Shown: positions 17,157 through 26,935, numbered from the stretch's first letter. The stretch is 64,000 nt of DNA from Streptomyces lomondensis (GCF_014651035.1 NZ_BMWC01000002.1:682001-746000), one strand, 5' to 3'. Notes: generated from the letters alone by a model not told the origin. Numbers and translations: made by a program.

Positions 17157-17630
17157 ATGACGCAGACACCCGCATCACCCGCCCCCGTGCACTGGAAGGT
17201 CGTCATCGACGCCAACGACCCGCACGCGCAGGCCGACTTCTGGGCCGCCGCCCTGAGGTACGAGGTCGAGGACAACAGCGCCCTCATCGAGAAGCTGCTC
17301 GGCTTCGGCGCCCTGCCGGAGGAGGCCACGGTCGCGTTCCACGGCCGCCGCGCCTTCCGGGACCTGGTCGCCGTACGGCACCCCGAGGACCCGTTCGAGG
17401 AGGAGAGCGGGACCGGGCTCGGGCGGCGGCTGTTGTTCCAGCGGGTGCCGGAGGCGAAGACGGCCAAGAACCGGCTCCACCTCGATCTGCACCCGGGCGA
17501 GGGGCGGCGCGAGGAGGAGGTCGCCCGGCTGGAGGGGCTCGGGGCGAGTGCGCTGCGGCGGGTGAAGGAGCAGGGCGGCGAGTGGGTCGTGATGGCGGAC
17601 CCGGAGGGGAACGAGTTCTGCGTGCAGTGA
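17157..17630 (+). CDS. VOC/glyoxalase-like domain protein
   Basis: Single vicinal-oxygen-chelate domain protein, 157 residues. It begins with WKVVIDANDPHAQADFWAAAL and ends with GGEWVVMADPEGNEFCVQ, the pattern of glyoxalase-like proteins of Streptomyces. The middle contains RLHLDLHPGEG, in which a metal-ligand histidine is plausible. ATG at 17157. It is the divergent partner of the CGNR regulator, which suggests binding or modifying a small molecule under that regulator. No specific reaction can be named. Confidence 0.85.
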   Translation: MTQTPASPAPVHWKVVIDANDPHAQADFWAAALRYEVEDNSALIEKLLGFGALPEEATVAFHGRRAFRDLVAVRHPEDPFEEESGTGLGRRLLFQRVPEAKTAKNRLHLDLHPGEGRREEEVARLEGLGASALRRVKEQGGEWVVMADPEGNEFCVQ

Positions 17631-17688
17631 GGCGGGCCGGTGCCCTCAACACCCTGTCTGGTTCAGTATCTTGACGGAGAGTCAGTAA

Positions 17689-18723
<1,035 letters not shown>

Positions 18724-18732
18724 CGCCCGCGG

Positions 18733-20025
18733 CTACTGCCGGCGAGCCCGTTCGGTGAGACGGCCCATGCGGGCGCGGGCCGACTCCAGCTCCTCGATCT
18801 CCTCGGCGGCCGGGCCGTCCTCGGCGGCGAGTTCGGTCCACAGGCCGATCAGGTCACGCCCCAGCTCCAGCCCCGGCGCCGGGTCGCGCACCGCGCGCCA
18901 GGCGGTGGCCGCGCTCCGCACGTTGCCGTAGGCGCCCTCCGCGTCTCCGGCACGGCGATAGGCCCGGGCCAGGTCGATCGACAGGTGGAAGGCGCGCAGC
19001 GGGTCGCCCGCCAAGTAGGCGATGTACGCGGTGAGTTCACGCAGCCGGAGCACCTCGGGGTGCTCCGGCCCCAGCGTCCCGGACGCCTGGGCGACGGTCT
19101 GGTCCGCCAGCCCGCCCGCCACGTCGATCCGGCCCTCCTTCACGGCCTCGTTGATCCGCGCGACCGGCTCCGCGAGGAGGGCCGGAGCGGCGGAGTCGCC
19201 CGGGGCGGTGAGGGGTTCGTCGCCGAGCACGGCCTCCGCCACGGCGTCGAAGCCGCGCGCGGGCGTGGGCTTGGAGTCGGGATCGACGGCGAGCAGCGCC
19301 GCGTCGGGGACCGGCTCGGGTTCCGCAGCGGGTGCGGCTTCGGGGACGGGGAGCGGCCTCACGTCCGTGGGAGGCAGCGGCCTCACGTCCATGGGAGGCA
19401 GCGGCCTCACGTCCATGGGAGGCAGCGGCCTCGCGTCCATGGGCGGGGGCGGGCCGAACTCGCCCGTGGGGGGTGCGACCGTGCCGGGGGGCGTGGCCGG
19501 AGCCGGTGGTGCGTCTTCCGGTACGGCCGCCCGCAGCTGGAACGTCGGTACGGGCTCGTCCGCCGGCTGCGGCTCGGGCACCGCCCGCAGCGGGAACGTC
19601 GGGGCCGCGCCCTGGCCGGACTCCGGCATGGGACGCAGGACATGCGTGGCGCTGTCGCTCGCAGGGGGCTCCTGCTCCGCCGGGGCCGTACGGACCGGCT
19701 CGGCGGTGAAGCGGCTGGAGCCGTCCGGGTCGACCTGGAGCGGCACGACGTAGCCGATGCGCTCGTCGCGGACCGTGGCGAGGACGGGGTGGCCGGTGGC
19801 GAGGGCGATGTGGTGGAGGCGGTTCAGGACGGCCCGCTGGATCTCCTCTCCGGGTGCCGCGAAGACCGGGACCCCGCCGACCGACGCGCCGTCGGACGCG
19901 CCGCCCGTTCCCTCTCCGCCGTCCGTCCGGACCCCGGGGACATGGACGTCGATCGGCGCCGCCGGGGTCGCCGCGCGTGCGGCCTGCTTCTGTTCCCGCT
20001 TCTTCTCGCGGCTGAGTCGAGACAT
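18733..20025 (-). CDS. disordered repeat protein with helical C-terminal domain, function unknown
   Basis: Hypothetical protein of 430 residues with no signal peptide or membrane helix. A short basic N-terminus (MSRLSREKKREQKQAAR) is followed by a small conserved-looking segment, about residues 55-100, containing LNRLHHIALATGHPVLATVRDE in part. Residues about 110-260 are Pro/Ala/Glu-rich, with an eight-residue PPMDVRPL unit repeated about four times from a 24-bp DNA repeat. The C-terminal 150 residues are helical and resemble tetratricopeptide-type repeats. It is divergent from the ParA-like gene at 20186. I do not recognise a function. Confidence 0.8.
   Translation of the reverse strand: MSRLSREKKREQKQAARAATPAAPIDVHVPGVRTDGGEGTGGASDGASVGGVPVFAAPGEEIQRAVLNRLHHIALATGHPVLATVRDERIGYVVPLQVDPDGSSRFTAEPVRTAPAEQEPPASDSATHVLRPMPESGQGAAPTFPLRAVPEPQPADEPVPTFQLRAAVPEDAPPAPATPPGTVAPPTGEFGPPPPMDARPLPPMDVRPLPPMDVRPLPPTDVRPLPVPEAAPAAEPEPVPDAALLAVDPDSKPTPARGFDAVAEAVLGDEPLTAPGDSAAPALLAEPVARINEAVKEGRIDVAGGLADQTVAQASGTLGPEHPEVLRLRELTAYIAYLAGDPLRAFHLSIDLARAYRRAGDAEGAYGNVRSAATAWRAVRDPAPGLELGRDLIGLWTELAAEDGPAAEEIEELESARARMGRLTERARRQ
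19357..19449. repeat. 24-bp tandem repeat, about 3.9 copies, coding
   Basis: Units at 19357-19380, 19381-19404, 19405-19428 and a diverged partial unit after. Units two and three are identical. It encodes the PPMDVRPL repeat on the minus strand and keeps the frame. Confidence 0.92.
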
Positions 20026-20185
20026 CGTCCCCTCACTCGGCGTCGTACACCTACTGTCGAGTGTGTCCGCTCGCCCCCGTTTCTCACGTCACCGCGGTGT
20101 CACAGGCTCGTCCCAAGGGTCACGGGCGTCGGCTCCGGTCGTTCCGGATGGCATGAGGACCGGCAGCACGAGGGAGGAGAGGGGC

Positions 20186-20689
20186 ATGCACACAGGCATG
20201 CGACAGGGACCGGAGATCTGGATCCGCGGCCCGGTGACGACACCCGAGCCGGGGTGGCCGGAGCCCGCCCACGCCCCTGCCGGAGCACGGCGTTTCTCCT
20301 GGGTCGGCACGCACGGCGGCGCGGGCGTCTCCACCCTCGCCGCGGTCTACGGCGGCCATGACAGCGGCCGCGCCTGGCCCGGGCCCGGCGACCCCGCCTC
20401 GGTGCTGCTGGTCGCCCGGACGCACGCGGCGGGGCTCGACACGGTCGCCGGTGCGGTGGAGCTCTTCCGGCGCGGCCAGGCCCCGCCGGGGCTCGACCTC
20501 GACGCCGTCGTCCTCGTGGCCGACGCCCCGGGCCGGCTGCCGCGCCCGCTCGCCCAGCGGGTCAAGTCGCTGGAGTCGGCCATCGACGTGTACCGCGTGC
20601 CGTGGGTGCCGTCCTGGCGGCTCGGCGAGCTGGGCCGTCCGCCGCGCGAGACGGAGGCCCTGGCCCGGCTGACGGGAGCGGCGCGCTGA
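20186..20689 (+). CDS. ParA/MinD-like protein with degenerate P-loop, function unknown
   Basis: Protein of 167 residues. The segment RFSWVGTHGGAGVSTLAAVYGG looks like the start of a ParA/MinD-type ATPase, but the two P-loop lysines of KGGxGKS/T are replaced by His and Val. It continues with PASVLLVARTHAAGL and LDAVVLVADAPGRLP, which fit the second and third beta strands of that fold. The sequence ends after about 165 residues, shorter than an active ParA. ATG at 20186 follows GGGAGGAGAGGGG. ATP hydrolysis is doubtful; a partner-binding role is possible. The family resembles uncharacterised Streptomyces proteins. Confidence 0.8.
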   Translation: MHTGMRQGPEIWIRGPVTTPEPGWPEPAHAPAGARRFSWVGTHGGAGVSTLAAVYGGHDSGRAWPGPGDPASVLLVARTHAAGLDTVAGAVELFRRGQAPPGLDLDAVVLVADAPGRLPRPLAQRVKSLESAIDVYRVPWVPSWRLGELGRPPRETEALARLTGAAR

Positions 20690-21885
20690 CGGCCCTCGCC
20701 CTGTCGGCCGGGGAGATCGCGGCGGGCGTACGGGCCCGGGAGTTGCGCGCGGTCGACGTGGTCGCGGCGGCGCTGGAGCGGATCGAGCGGGCCGATCCGG
20801 AGCTGTGCGCGTTCCTTGAGGTGTGGCGGGAGGAGGCGCTGGCGCGGGCCGGTGAGGTGGACGGGCTGCTGGACCGGCGGACCGCGGGTCCGGCGCTGCC
20901 GCTGGCCGGTGTGCCGATCGCCGTGAAGGGGCGGAACGGGCTGCGTGCCGCCGGCCCGCTGCTCGCCGCCGGGTGCGTCGCCTTGGGGGCGACCTCCGTG
21001 CCCGGGCCGGGGACGCCCTGGCAGACCTGGGGGCTCGGCGCCCGGGGCCGGACCGTCAACCCGTGGCGGGCCGACCGGACGCCGGGCGGCTCGTCGGCCG
21101 GGGCGGCGGTGGCGGTGGCGGTCGGTCTGGTGCCGCTGGCGACGGGCGGCGACGGAGCAGGGTCGGTGCGGATCCCGGCGGCGTGGTGCGGGGTGACCGG
21201 GCTGAAGACCACGGGCGGACGGCTGCCCTCCGCCGACCGTACGGGTCTCGCCGTCCCCGGCGTGCTCGCCCGCACGGCGTCGGACGCGGCCGCCTGGTGG
21301 CAGGTGGTGTCGGGCGAGCCGACGGCCACCTGCCCGCCCCTCCCCGTCACCGCCGTCTGGTCGCCCGACCTCGGTTTCGCCGAACCCGACCCGGAGCCCG
21401 TCGCCCTCGCCCGGTCGGCGGCGGAGCGGCTCGTGGCGGCGGGTGTCGTACGGCTCGTACGGCCACGGGTGCCGCTGCGGCTCAGGGACCCCGGGCCCGC
21501 GTGGCTCGCGCTGCGCGGGCGGGGTTCGCCGTCCGGCCTCGACCCGGCCGGGCCCGGTTCGCCGTCCGGCTCCCGCCTCGACCTCGCCGGAGCCCACCTT
21601 GTCCGGGCCGAGAACAACCAGCGGCTGGCCCGTCTGTTCGGCGGTGCCGAGCTGCTGCTGACCCCGACGGCCCCTACCGCGCCGCACGGCCACGACGGAC
21701 CCGGAAATCGCTACTCGACCTCGCTCACCTGGGCGTTCAACCTCAGCGGGCATCCGGCACTGAGCCTCCCGGCGGGCTACGGCGCCGACGGCTGCCCGGC
21801 CGGTCTCCAGCTGGTGGCCCGCCACGGGCGGGAGGCGCTGCTGCTGGCCGTGGCGCGGGAGGCGGAGGCGCGGATGGGGAGCTGA
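20602..21885 (+). CDS. amidase signature-family enzyme
   Basis: Hydrolase of carboxylic amides. The Ser-cisSer-Lys triad is visible: Lys in PIAVKGRNG, the cis-Ser in PGGSSAGAAVAVAVG, and the nucleophile in GAGSVRIPAAWCG. The C-terminus has TPTAPTAPHG and FNLSGHPALSLPAGYG. Length is about 400-427 residues, short for the family; the middle has lost substrate-pocket sequence and carries a small GSPSG repeat. The start is uncertain: GTG at 20602 overlaps the previous gene by 88 bases and encodes unrelated sequence, while a CTG at 20686 would overlap its stop as CTGA with GGGAG upstream. Substrate unknown. Confidence 0.83.
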   Translation: MGAVLAARRAGPSAARDGGPGPADGSGALTALALSAGEIAAGVRARELRAVDVVAAALERIERADPELCAFLEVWREEALARAGEVDGLLDRRTAGPALPLAGVPIAVKGRNGLRAAGPLLAAGCVALGATSVPGPGTPWQTWGLGARGRTVNPWRADRTPGGSSAGAAVAVAVGLVPLATGGDGAGSVRIPAAWCGVTGLKTTGGRLPSADRTGLAVPGVLARTASDAAAWWQVVSGEPTATCPPLPVTAVWSPDLGFAEPDPEPVALARSAAERLVAAGVVRLVRPRVPLRLRDPGPAWLALRGRGSPSGLDPAGPGSPSGSRLDLAGAHLVRAENNQRLARLFGGAELLLTPTAPTAPHGHDGPGNRYSTSLTWAFNLSGHPALSLPAGYGADGCPAGLQLVARHGREALLLAVAREAEARMGS

Positions 21886-21907
21886 CGGGCAGCCCTGGCG
21901 GATTTGG

Positions 21908-21938
21908 TTGCACGCGCATATGATGCAAGCGCGTGTAA
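21908..21938. promoter_or_regulatory. overlapping dyads upstream of flavin reductase
   Basis: TTGCACGCG and CGCGTGTAA form a near-perfect inverted repeat, overlapping a second one, TTGCA and TGCAA. It lies 33 bases before the ATG at 21971, where a repressor or activator would act. No regulator gene is adjacent. Confidence 0.5.
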
Positions 21939-21970
21939 TTGACGTACGCCGATCTTTCAGGGGGACACCC

Positions 21971-22552
21971 ATGACCCGCCGCTTCCTCTTCGTCCTGGGC
22001 AGCGCCCGCGCCGACGGCAACACCGAGCTGCTGGCCCGCCGGGCCGCCGAGCAGCTGCCGCCGGACGTCGAACAGCAGTGGCTCGACCTCACCGAGCATC
22101 CGGTGCCGGACTTCGAGGACCTGCGGCACGACAGCGACCACGTCCGGCCGACCGAGGGCAACGTGGCCCTGCTGCTCGACGCCACGCTCGCGGCGACGGA
22201 CATCGTGATCGCCTCGCCCCTGTACTGGTACTCGGTCTCCGCGCACACCAAGCGCTACCTGGACTACTGGTCGGGCTGGCTGCGCACGCCCGGCCTCGAC
22301 TTCAAGGAGACCCTGGCCGGGCGCACCCTGTGGGGCGTCACCGCCCTCGCGCACCGGGAGCAGGTGGTCGCCGACCCGCTGGTCGGAACGCTCAACAACT
22401 CGGCCGCGTACATGGGGATGCGCTTCGGCGGAGTGCTGCTCGGCAACGGCAGCAAGCCCGGCGACGTGCTGAACGACACCGAGGCGCTGACCCGCGCGAA
22501 GACGTTCTTCGCCCAGGAGGCCCCGCTCGCCCGGTTCCTGTACGAGGAGTGA
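21971..22552 (+). CDS. flavodoxin-like NAD(P)H-dependent FMN reductase
   Basis: Flavoprotein reductase, 193 residues. The N-terminal phosphate-binding loop GSARADGNTELLARRAA is typical of the NADPH-dependent FMN reductase/flavodoxin fold. The flavin-contact segment SPLYWYSVSAHTKRYLDYWS follows. ATG at 21971 with AGGGGGAC upstream. It stands alone, convergent with the ABC permease gene. Quinone or azo-type reduction is plausible; the substrate is not evident. Confidence 0.86.
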   Translation: MTRRFLFVLGSARADGNTELLARRAAEQLPPDVEQQWLDLTEHPVPDFEDLRHDSDHVRPTEGNVALLLDATLAATDIVIASPLYWYSVSAHTKRYLDYWSGWLRTPGLDFKETLAGRTLWGVTALAHREQVVADPLVGTLNNSAAYMGMRFGGVLLGNGSKPGDVLNDTEALTRAKTFFAQEAPLARFLYEE

Positions 22553-22553
22553 G

Positions 22554-22566
22554 CCCCGGCGCGGGG
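22554..22566. terminator. short GC stem-loop after flavin reductase
   Basis: CCCCG-GCG-CGGGG directly overlaps the end of the 35-base space between convergent genes. Small but well placed. Confidence 0.45.
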
Positions 22567-22588
22567 TGACTCCTGGCGAGAGTGAGTC

Positions 22589-23461
22589 CTACGCGGTGAT
22601 GTCCTTGGCCATGAAGCGCGCCCACGCCGCCGAGCCGAACACCGCCGCGTACAGGGCCTGGAGGCCGAGGTTTTTCGCCAGCTCGTCCCAGTAGACCGGC
22701 TCGCGCATCAGGTCGGCGAAGGACAGCCAGTAGTGCGAGAAGAAGTACGGCTGGAGGGCGTGCAGTTGCGGGATCTGGTCGAGGATCTGAACCGTGATCA
22801 GCAGGCCCACCGTCGTCGCCATGGCCGCGATGCCGCTGTTGGTCAGCGTCGAGACGAACAGGCCGAGCGCGGCGACGCCGATCAGTGACGCGGCGACGGC
22901 CAGGGCGATCAGCAGGGCTCTGCCCAGGCCCTCGGCGAAGCTGATCCGCGTACCGGAGATGGTCGTCAGATCGCCGAGGGGGAAGAGGAGCGCGCCGACC
23001 GTCAGCGCCGAGAGGGCGACGACGAGGGTGGCGGCCAGGCAGAAGAGGACGACCGTCGCGTACTTGGTGAGCAGCAGGCGGGTGCGGCCGGCCGGGGCGA
23101 CCAGGAGATAGCGCAGCGTGCCGGCGTTGGCCTCGCCGGCGATCGCGTCGCCCGCGACGACACCGACCGCCATGGGCAGGAAGAACGGGAGCGTGGCGGC
23201 CAGGGCGGTGAAGACCAGGAACAGGCCGTTGTTGGTGATCTGCGAGATGAAGGCCGGCCCGCCGCCCCCGCCGGGCGACGAACCGTCGCTCGTCTCGATC
23301 TTGATGGCGATGCCGACCAGGACCGGCACGCCCGCCAGCACGGCCAGCAGCGCGAGGGTGCGCCAGCGCCGGAAGGTGGTGGCGAGCTCGTTGCGCAGCA
23401 GCCCGAGGGTCCACAGCGGGCTCACCGGCCGTACGGTGCCCGCGACTTCAGCCCGCGACAT
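22589..23461 (-). CDS. ABC-2 type transporter permease
   Basis: Membrane half of an ABC exporter, 290 residues, six hydrophobic segments. It has the ABC-2 layout: a cytoplasmic start (LLRNELATTFRRWRTLALLA), an extracellular loop after helix 1 rich in Ser/Gly, and GEANAGTLRYLLVAPAGRTRLLLTKY between helices 2 and 3 (shown here in part of its length). ATG at 23461 overlaps the ATPase gene by 14 bases. Works with the next gene as an exporter; substrate unknown. Confidence 0.9.
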   Translation of the reverse strand: MSRAEVAGTVRPVSPLWTLGLLRNELATTFRRWRTLALLAVLAGVPVLVGIAIKIETSDGSSPGGGGGPAFISQITNNGLFLVFTALAATLPFFLPMAVGVVAGDAIAGEANAGTLRYLLVAPAGRTRLLLTKYATVVLFCLAATLVVALSALTVGALLFPLGDLTTISGTRISFAEGLGRALLIALAVAASLIGVAALGLFVSTLTNSGIAAMATTVGLLITVQILDQIPQLHALQPYFFSHYWLSFADLMREPVYWDELAKNLGLQALYAAVFGSAAWARFMAKDITA

Positions 23462-24419
23462 CGAAGCCCTCCCCGGTCAGCGCCACGAACGCGTCCTCCA
23501 GCGAGGCCCGTTCGACCGTGAAGCCGCGTACCCGGACCCCGGCGGTCACCAGCGCGGCGTTCACCTCGGCGAGGTCGCGGTCCGGTGGCTCGCCGGTCAC
23601 CCGGTCGTCGGTGACGGCGATGTCCCCGACGCCCTGCTCCTTCAGCACCCGGGCCGCCTCCGCCGGATCCGGCGTGGTCACCACCAGCCGGCCGCGCGCC
23701 CCGGCGGCCAGCTCGGCGACCGGGCCCTGCGTGATCAGGCGGCCCTGCGCCATCACGGCCGCGTGCGTGCAGACCTGCTCGATCTCGTCGAGCAGGTGGG
23801 AGGAGAGGAAGACGGTCGTGCCGTCCGAGGCCAACTCCCTTATGAGGGTGCGGATCTCGCGCATGCCCTGTGGGTCGAGGCCGTTGGTCGGCTCGTCCAG
23901 GACGAGCAGCCGGCGCGGCTGGAGCAGCGCGGCCGCGAGGCCCAGGCGCTGCTTCATGCCCAGCGAGTACGCCTTGGCCTTCTTGCCCGCGGCGGCCGTC
24001 AGGCCGACCCGGTCCAGGGCCGCGGCGACCCGGGAACGCCGGGTGCGCGGATCGGCGGCCGGGTCGGCCGAGTCGTAGCGGATCAGGTTGTCGCGGCCGG
24101 AGAGGAAGCCGTAGAGGGCCGGGCCCTCGATGAGGGCGCCGACGTGCGGCAGCACGGCGCGGGTGGCCCGGGGCATGGGCTGCCCGAGGACCCGCGCCGT
24201 GCCGGAGGTGGGCTCGATGAGGCCCATCAGCATGCGGATGGTGGTGGTCTTGCCGGAGCCGTTGGGGCCGAGGAAGCCGAAGACGCTGCCCGCCGGGACG
24301 GTCAGGTCGAGACCGTCGACGGCGAGTTGTCCGCCGCGGTAGCGCTTGGTGAGCGCGCGGGTGGCGATGACCGGTTCCCCGTCGCTGTGCTCCGGCTCCG
24401 TGGCGGACGGTTCGCCCAT
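23448..24419 (-). CDS. ABC transporter ATP-binding protein
   Basis: ATPase subunit, 323 residues. Walker A GPNGSGKTT, signature YSLGMKQRLG, Walker B RLLVLDEPTNGLDP and H-loop LSSHLLDE are intact. The signature begins YSLGM rather than LSGGQ, as in the bacitracin/lantibiotic-type and NatA-like group. The C-terminal 90 residues form an extra domain beginning near GRLVVTTPDP. Encoded 41 bases downstream of the LolA-like gene and overlapping the permease, so the three genes form one operon. Confidence 0.93.
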   Translation of the reverse strand: MGEPSATEPEHSDGEPVIATRALTKRYRGGQLAVDGLDLTVPAGSVFGFLGPNGSGKTTTIRMLMGLIEPTSGTARVLGQPMPRATRAVLPHVGALIEGPALYGFLSGRDNLIRYDSADPAADPRTRRSRVAAALDRVGLTAAAGKKAKAYSLGMKQRLGLAAALLQPRRLLVLDEPTNGLDPQGMREIRTLIRELASDGTTVFLSSHLLDEIEQVCTHAAVMAQGRLITQGPVAELAAGARGRLVVTTPDPAEAARVLKEQGVGDIAVTDDRVTGEPPDRDLAEVNAALVTAGVRVRGFTVERASLEDAFVALTGEGFDVAG

Positions 24420-24460
24420 CGGCTTCCTCGTTCTCTCGACGTCCCGCAGGGGTACGGGAC

Positions 24461-25693
24461 TTACTTCCCGGCGTCGGCCGCCTTCACGAGCGCGTCCTTG
24501 GTGACCATGCCGACGTAGACCTTGCCGTCGTCCGTCATCAGGGCGTTGACCAGGCGGGTCGAGAAGACCGTGCCCGAGCCGAACTTGCCGGTGACCTTGT
24601 CGCCGAGCGAGTCCATGAAGCCGCCGAGCTCGCCGCCGCCGGCCTCGCCGGAGGGCATGCCCTCGCCGCCGGTGTCGAAGACGGCTATGGAGTTCCAGCC
24701 CTCGCCGATGGTCTTCATGCCGTCGAGGCCCTTGCCGAGGTCGTCCCCGGACTTCGGGGCGTGCCTGCGCGCCTCGCCCTTGTCGGACTTCTCGTCGAAG
24801 TCCTTGCCGGCCTCCTTCTCCTCGGTGACCTTCGCCCCCTTGGGCGGGGTGAAGTCGAAGTTCGACGCGGCCGGCTTGGCGAAGCTGACCTGGGTGAAGC
24901 CCGCGTCGACGACGGCGGCGCCGCCGCTCGCCGGGGTCAGCGTGAACTTCAGCGGCATACCGGTCTTGGCGTCCACGGCCACGGTGACCGCGCCGACCGT
25001 CGAACCGGACTGCTTCGGCTTGATGAGCAGCTTGTAGGCGTCCCGGCCGGCGACCTGGGCGGTGCCGTCCACGGTCACGGAGGTCGTGTCGTCGACGGCC
25101 TTGAGGGCCTCCTCGGCGAAGTCCTTCGGCAGGGCCGGCGGCTGCCGCTCCTTGTCGCCCTTGGGGCTCTCGGAGACGGTGCCGTGGTAGACCTCGTTGG
25201 ACTTGCTGTCGTAGCCCCAGACGTCCTTGCCGTTGTGGATGACGCTGTACTCGGCGGCGTTCTCCAGCAGCGACAGCTTCTGCTTCTCCGGGCCGTCGGC
25301 GGCGACGCGCAGGGTGTGCGTGCCGGAGGCCAGTTCGGTGAGCTTGGCCGTCGGGTCGGCGGAGGAGCCGCCCTCGCCCCGGCCCGCGGCGCCGGACATC
25401 AAACTGGACTCCAGACCGCCGAGGTTCGGCAGGCCGAGGTCCGTGCTGATCTTCACCGTGCCGGAGAGCTGCTCGACGTCCGACTTGGCGATCTTCTCGA
25501 TGAGCTGCTGTGCGGTGATCTTCGGGAGGTCGGGGTCGCCGGAGTCGGCGAGTGCGGGGACCAGGCCGATCGTCGCGGCGGCCACCCCCATCACCGTGAC
25601 CGGGACGACGTACCGAGCGGCTTTGCGGCGCCCGGAGCGCTGCTCGTCGACCTCCCCGGCGGTCGTGTTGTCGTCGGATGCGTACGGTGCCAT
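24461..25693 (-). CDS. membrane-anchored LolA-like protein
   Basis: Protein of 410 residues. An N-terminal membrane segment, about residues 28-50 (YVVPVTVMGVAAATIGLVPA), anchors or exports it. The extracellular part resembles LolA/LppX-type lipid-binding folds, with GTHTLRVAADGPEKQKLSLL, VIHNGKDVWGYDSKSNEVY and AVDAKTGMPLKFTLTP. A charged insert near residue 305 is rich in Lys/Glu/Asp. ATG at 25693 was chosen because the longer ORF to 25828 lacks similarity. First gene of an operon with an ABC exporter, so it may hand over or sense a lipid-like substrate. That role is inference. Confidence 0.8.
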   Translation of the reverse strand: MAPYASDDNTTAGEVDEQRSGRRKAARYVVPVTVMGVAAATIGLVPALADSGDPDLPKITAQQLIEKIAKSDVEQLSGTVKISTDLGLPNLGGLESSLMSGAAGRGEGGSSADPTAKLTELASGTHTLRVAADGPEKQKLSLLENAAEYSVIHNGKDVWGYDSKSNEVYHGTVSESPKGDKERQPPALPKDFAEEALKAVDDTTSVTVDGTAQVAGRDAYKLLIKPKQSGSTVGAVTVAVDAKTGMPLKFTLTPASGGAAVVDAGFTQVSFAKPAASNFDFTPPKGAKVTEEKEAGKDFDEKSDKGEARRHAPKSGDDLGKGLDGMKTIGEGWNSIAVFDTGGEGMPSGEAGGGELGGFMDSLGDKVTGKFGSGTVFSTRLVNALMTDDGKVYVGMVTKDALVKAADAGK

Positions 25694-25924
25694 GTGTGCC
25701 CTACCTCCGTGGTCGGCGGCGGCTGTCCGTGTCGTCCACGCACTCGTCCCTGAGCCGCCATTCTCACCCGAACAGGTGAGGAGTGGTGTTTTCCGTGGCT
25801 TCCATCTGACCAAATCGGCCAGGGACATACGTCAGACCCCGGGCTCAACTCCACGTACTGCTGCGGTATGACACGAGAGGGCGGCTTCTCCCCCGACCCG
25901 TAGGGGTCATGTGCGAAACGCCCG

Positions 25925-26935
25925 CTATCCGGCCCGGTGCACCACCGCGTCGCACAGCTCCACCAGCGCCGTCTTCGCGGCGCACTCCGGCAGCGGGGCC
26001 AGTGCCGAGCGGGCGTCCTCGGCGTAACGGACGGTGTCCCGCCGGGCCTGCTCCAGCGCCGGGTGGGCCCGCAGCAGGCGCAGGGCCTCGGCGTGCCGGG
26101 CGTCGTCGGTGAGGTCGGAGTCCAGCAGCTCGCACAGGGCGATGTCGTCCGCGAGCCCGAGCCGGGCCGCCCGCTCCCGCAGCCGCAGCACCGGCAGCGT
26201 GGGGATGCCCTCGCGCAGGTCGGTGCCGGGGGTCTTGCCGGACTCGTGGGAGTCGGAGGCGATGTCCAGGACGTCGTCCGCGAGCTGGAAGGCGACGCCG
26301 AGCCGCTCGCCGTACTGGGTCAGCACGTCCACGACCGTCTCGTCGGCGCCGGACATCATCGCGCCGAACCGGCACGAGACCGCCACCAGCGAGCCCGTCT
26401 TGCCGCCCAGCACGTCCAGGTAGTGCTCGACCGGGTCCCGGCCGTCCTGCGGTCCGGCCGTCTCCAGGATCTGCCCGGTCACCAGCCGCTCGAACGCCTC
26501 GGCCTGCACCCGCACCGCCTCCGGGCCGAGGTCGGCCAGGATGTGCGAGGCGCGGGCGAAGAGGAAGTCGCCGGTGAGGACCGCGACGGAGTTGCCCCAG
26601 CGGGCGTTGGCGCTCGCCACCCCGCGGCGCACGGTGGCCTCGTCCATCACGTCGTCGTGGTACAGCGTGGCGAGGTGGGTCAGCTCCACGACCACGGCCG
26701 ACGGCACGATCCCGGGCGCGTACCGGTCGCCGAACTGGGCGGAGAGCATCACGAGCAGCGGCCGGAACCGTTTGCCACCGGCCCGCACCAGGTGCTGGGC
26801 GGCCTCCGTGATGAAGGGCACCTCACTCTTGGTGGCCTCGAGCAAGCCTTCCTCGACAGCCGCCAGTCCGGCCTGGACATCGGCTTCCAGAGCCTGGTCC
26901 CGCACGCTCAGCCCGAACGGCCCGACGTCGGTCAC
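25925..26935 (-). CDS. trans-polyprenyl diphosphate synthase (menaquinone side-chain type)
   Basis: Prenyltransferase that chains isopentenyl units onto an allylic diphosphate, 336 residues. Both aspartate-rich motifs are present: LYHDDVMDEATVRRG (DDxxD) near residue 92 and FQLADDVLDIASDSHESGKT near residue 220. GGKRFRP, GNSVAVLTGDFLFARA and GKTGSLV are also typical. The small residues before the first motif fit a medium- or long-chain product. GTG at 26935 follows AGGAG. Its position between the two complex I loci makes the menaquinone side chain a plausible product, but product length cannot be read directly. Confidence 0.9.
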   Translation of the reverse strand: MTDVGPFGLSVRDQALEADVQAGLAAVEEGLLEATKSEVPFITEAAQHLVRAGGKRFRPLLVMLSAQFGDRYAPGIVPSAVVVELTHLATLYHDDVMDEATVRRGVASANARWGNSVAVLTGDFLFARASHILADLGPEAVRVQAEAFERLVTGQILETAGPQDGRDPVEHYLDVLGGKTGSLVAVSCRFGAMMSGADETVVDVLTQYGERLGVAFQLADDVLDIASDSHESGKTPGTDLREGIPTLPVLRLRERAARLGLADDIALCELLDSDLTDDARHAEALRLLRAHPALEQARRDTVRYAEDARSALAPLPECAAKTALVELCDAVVHRAG

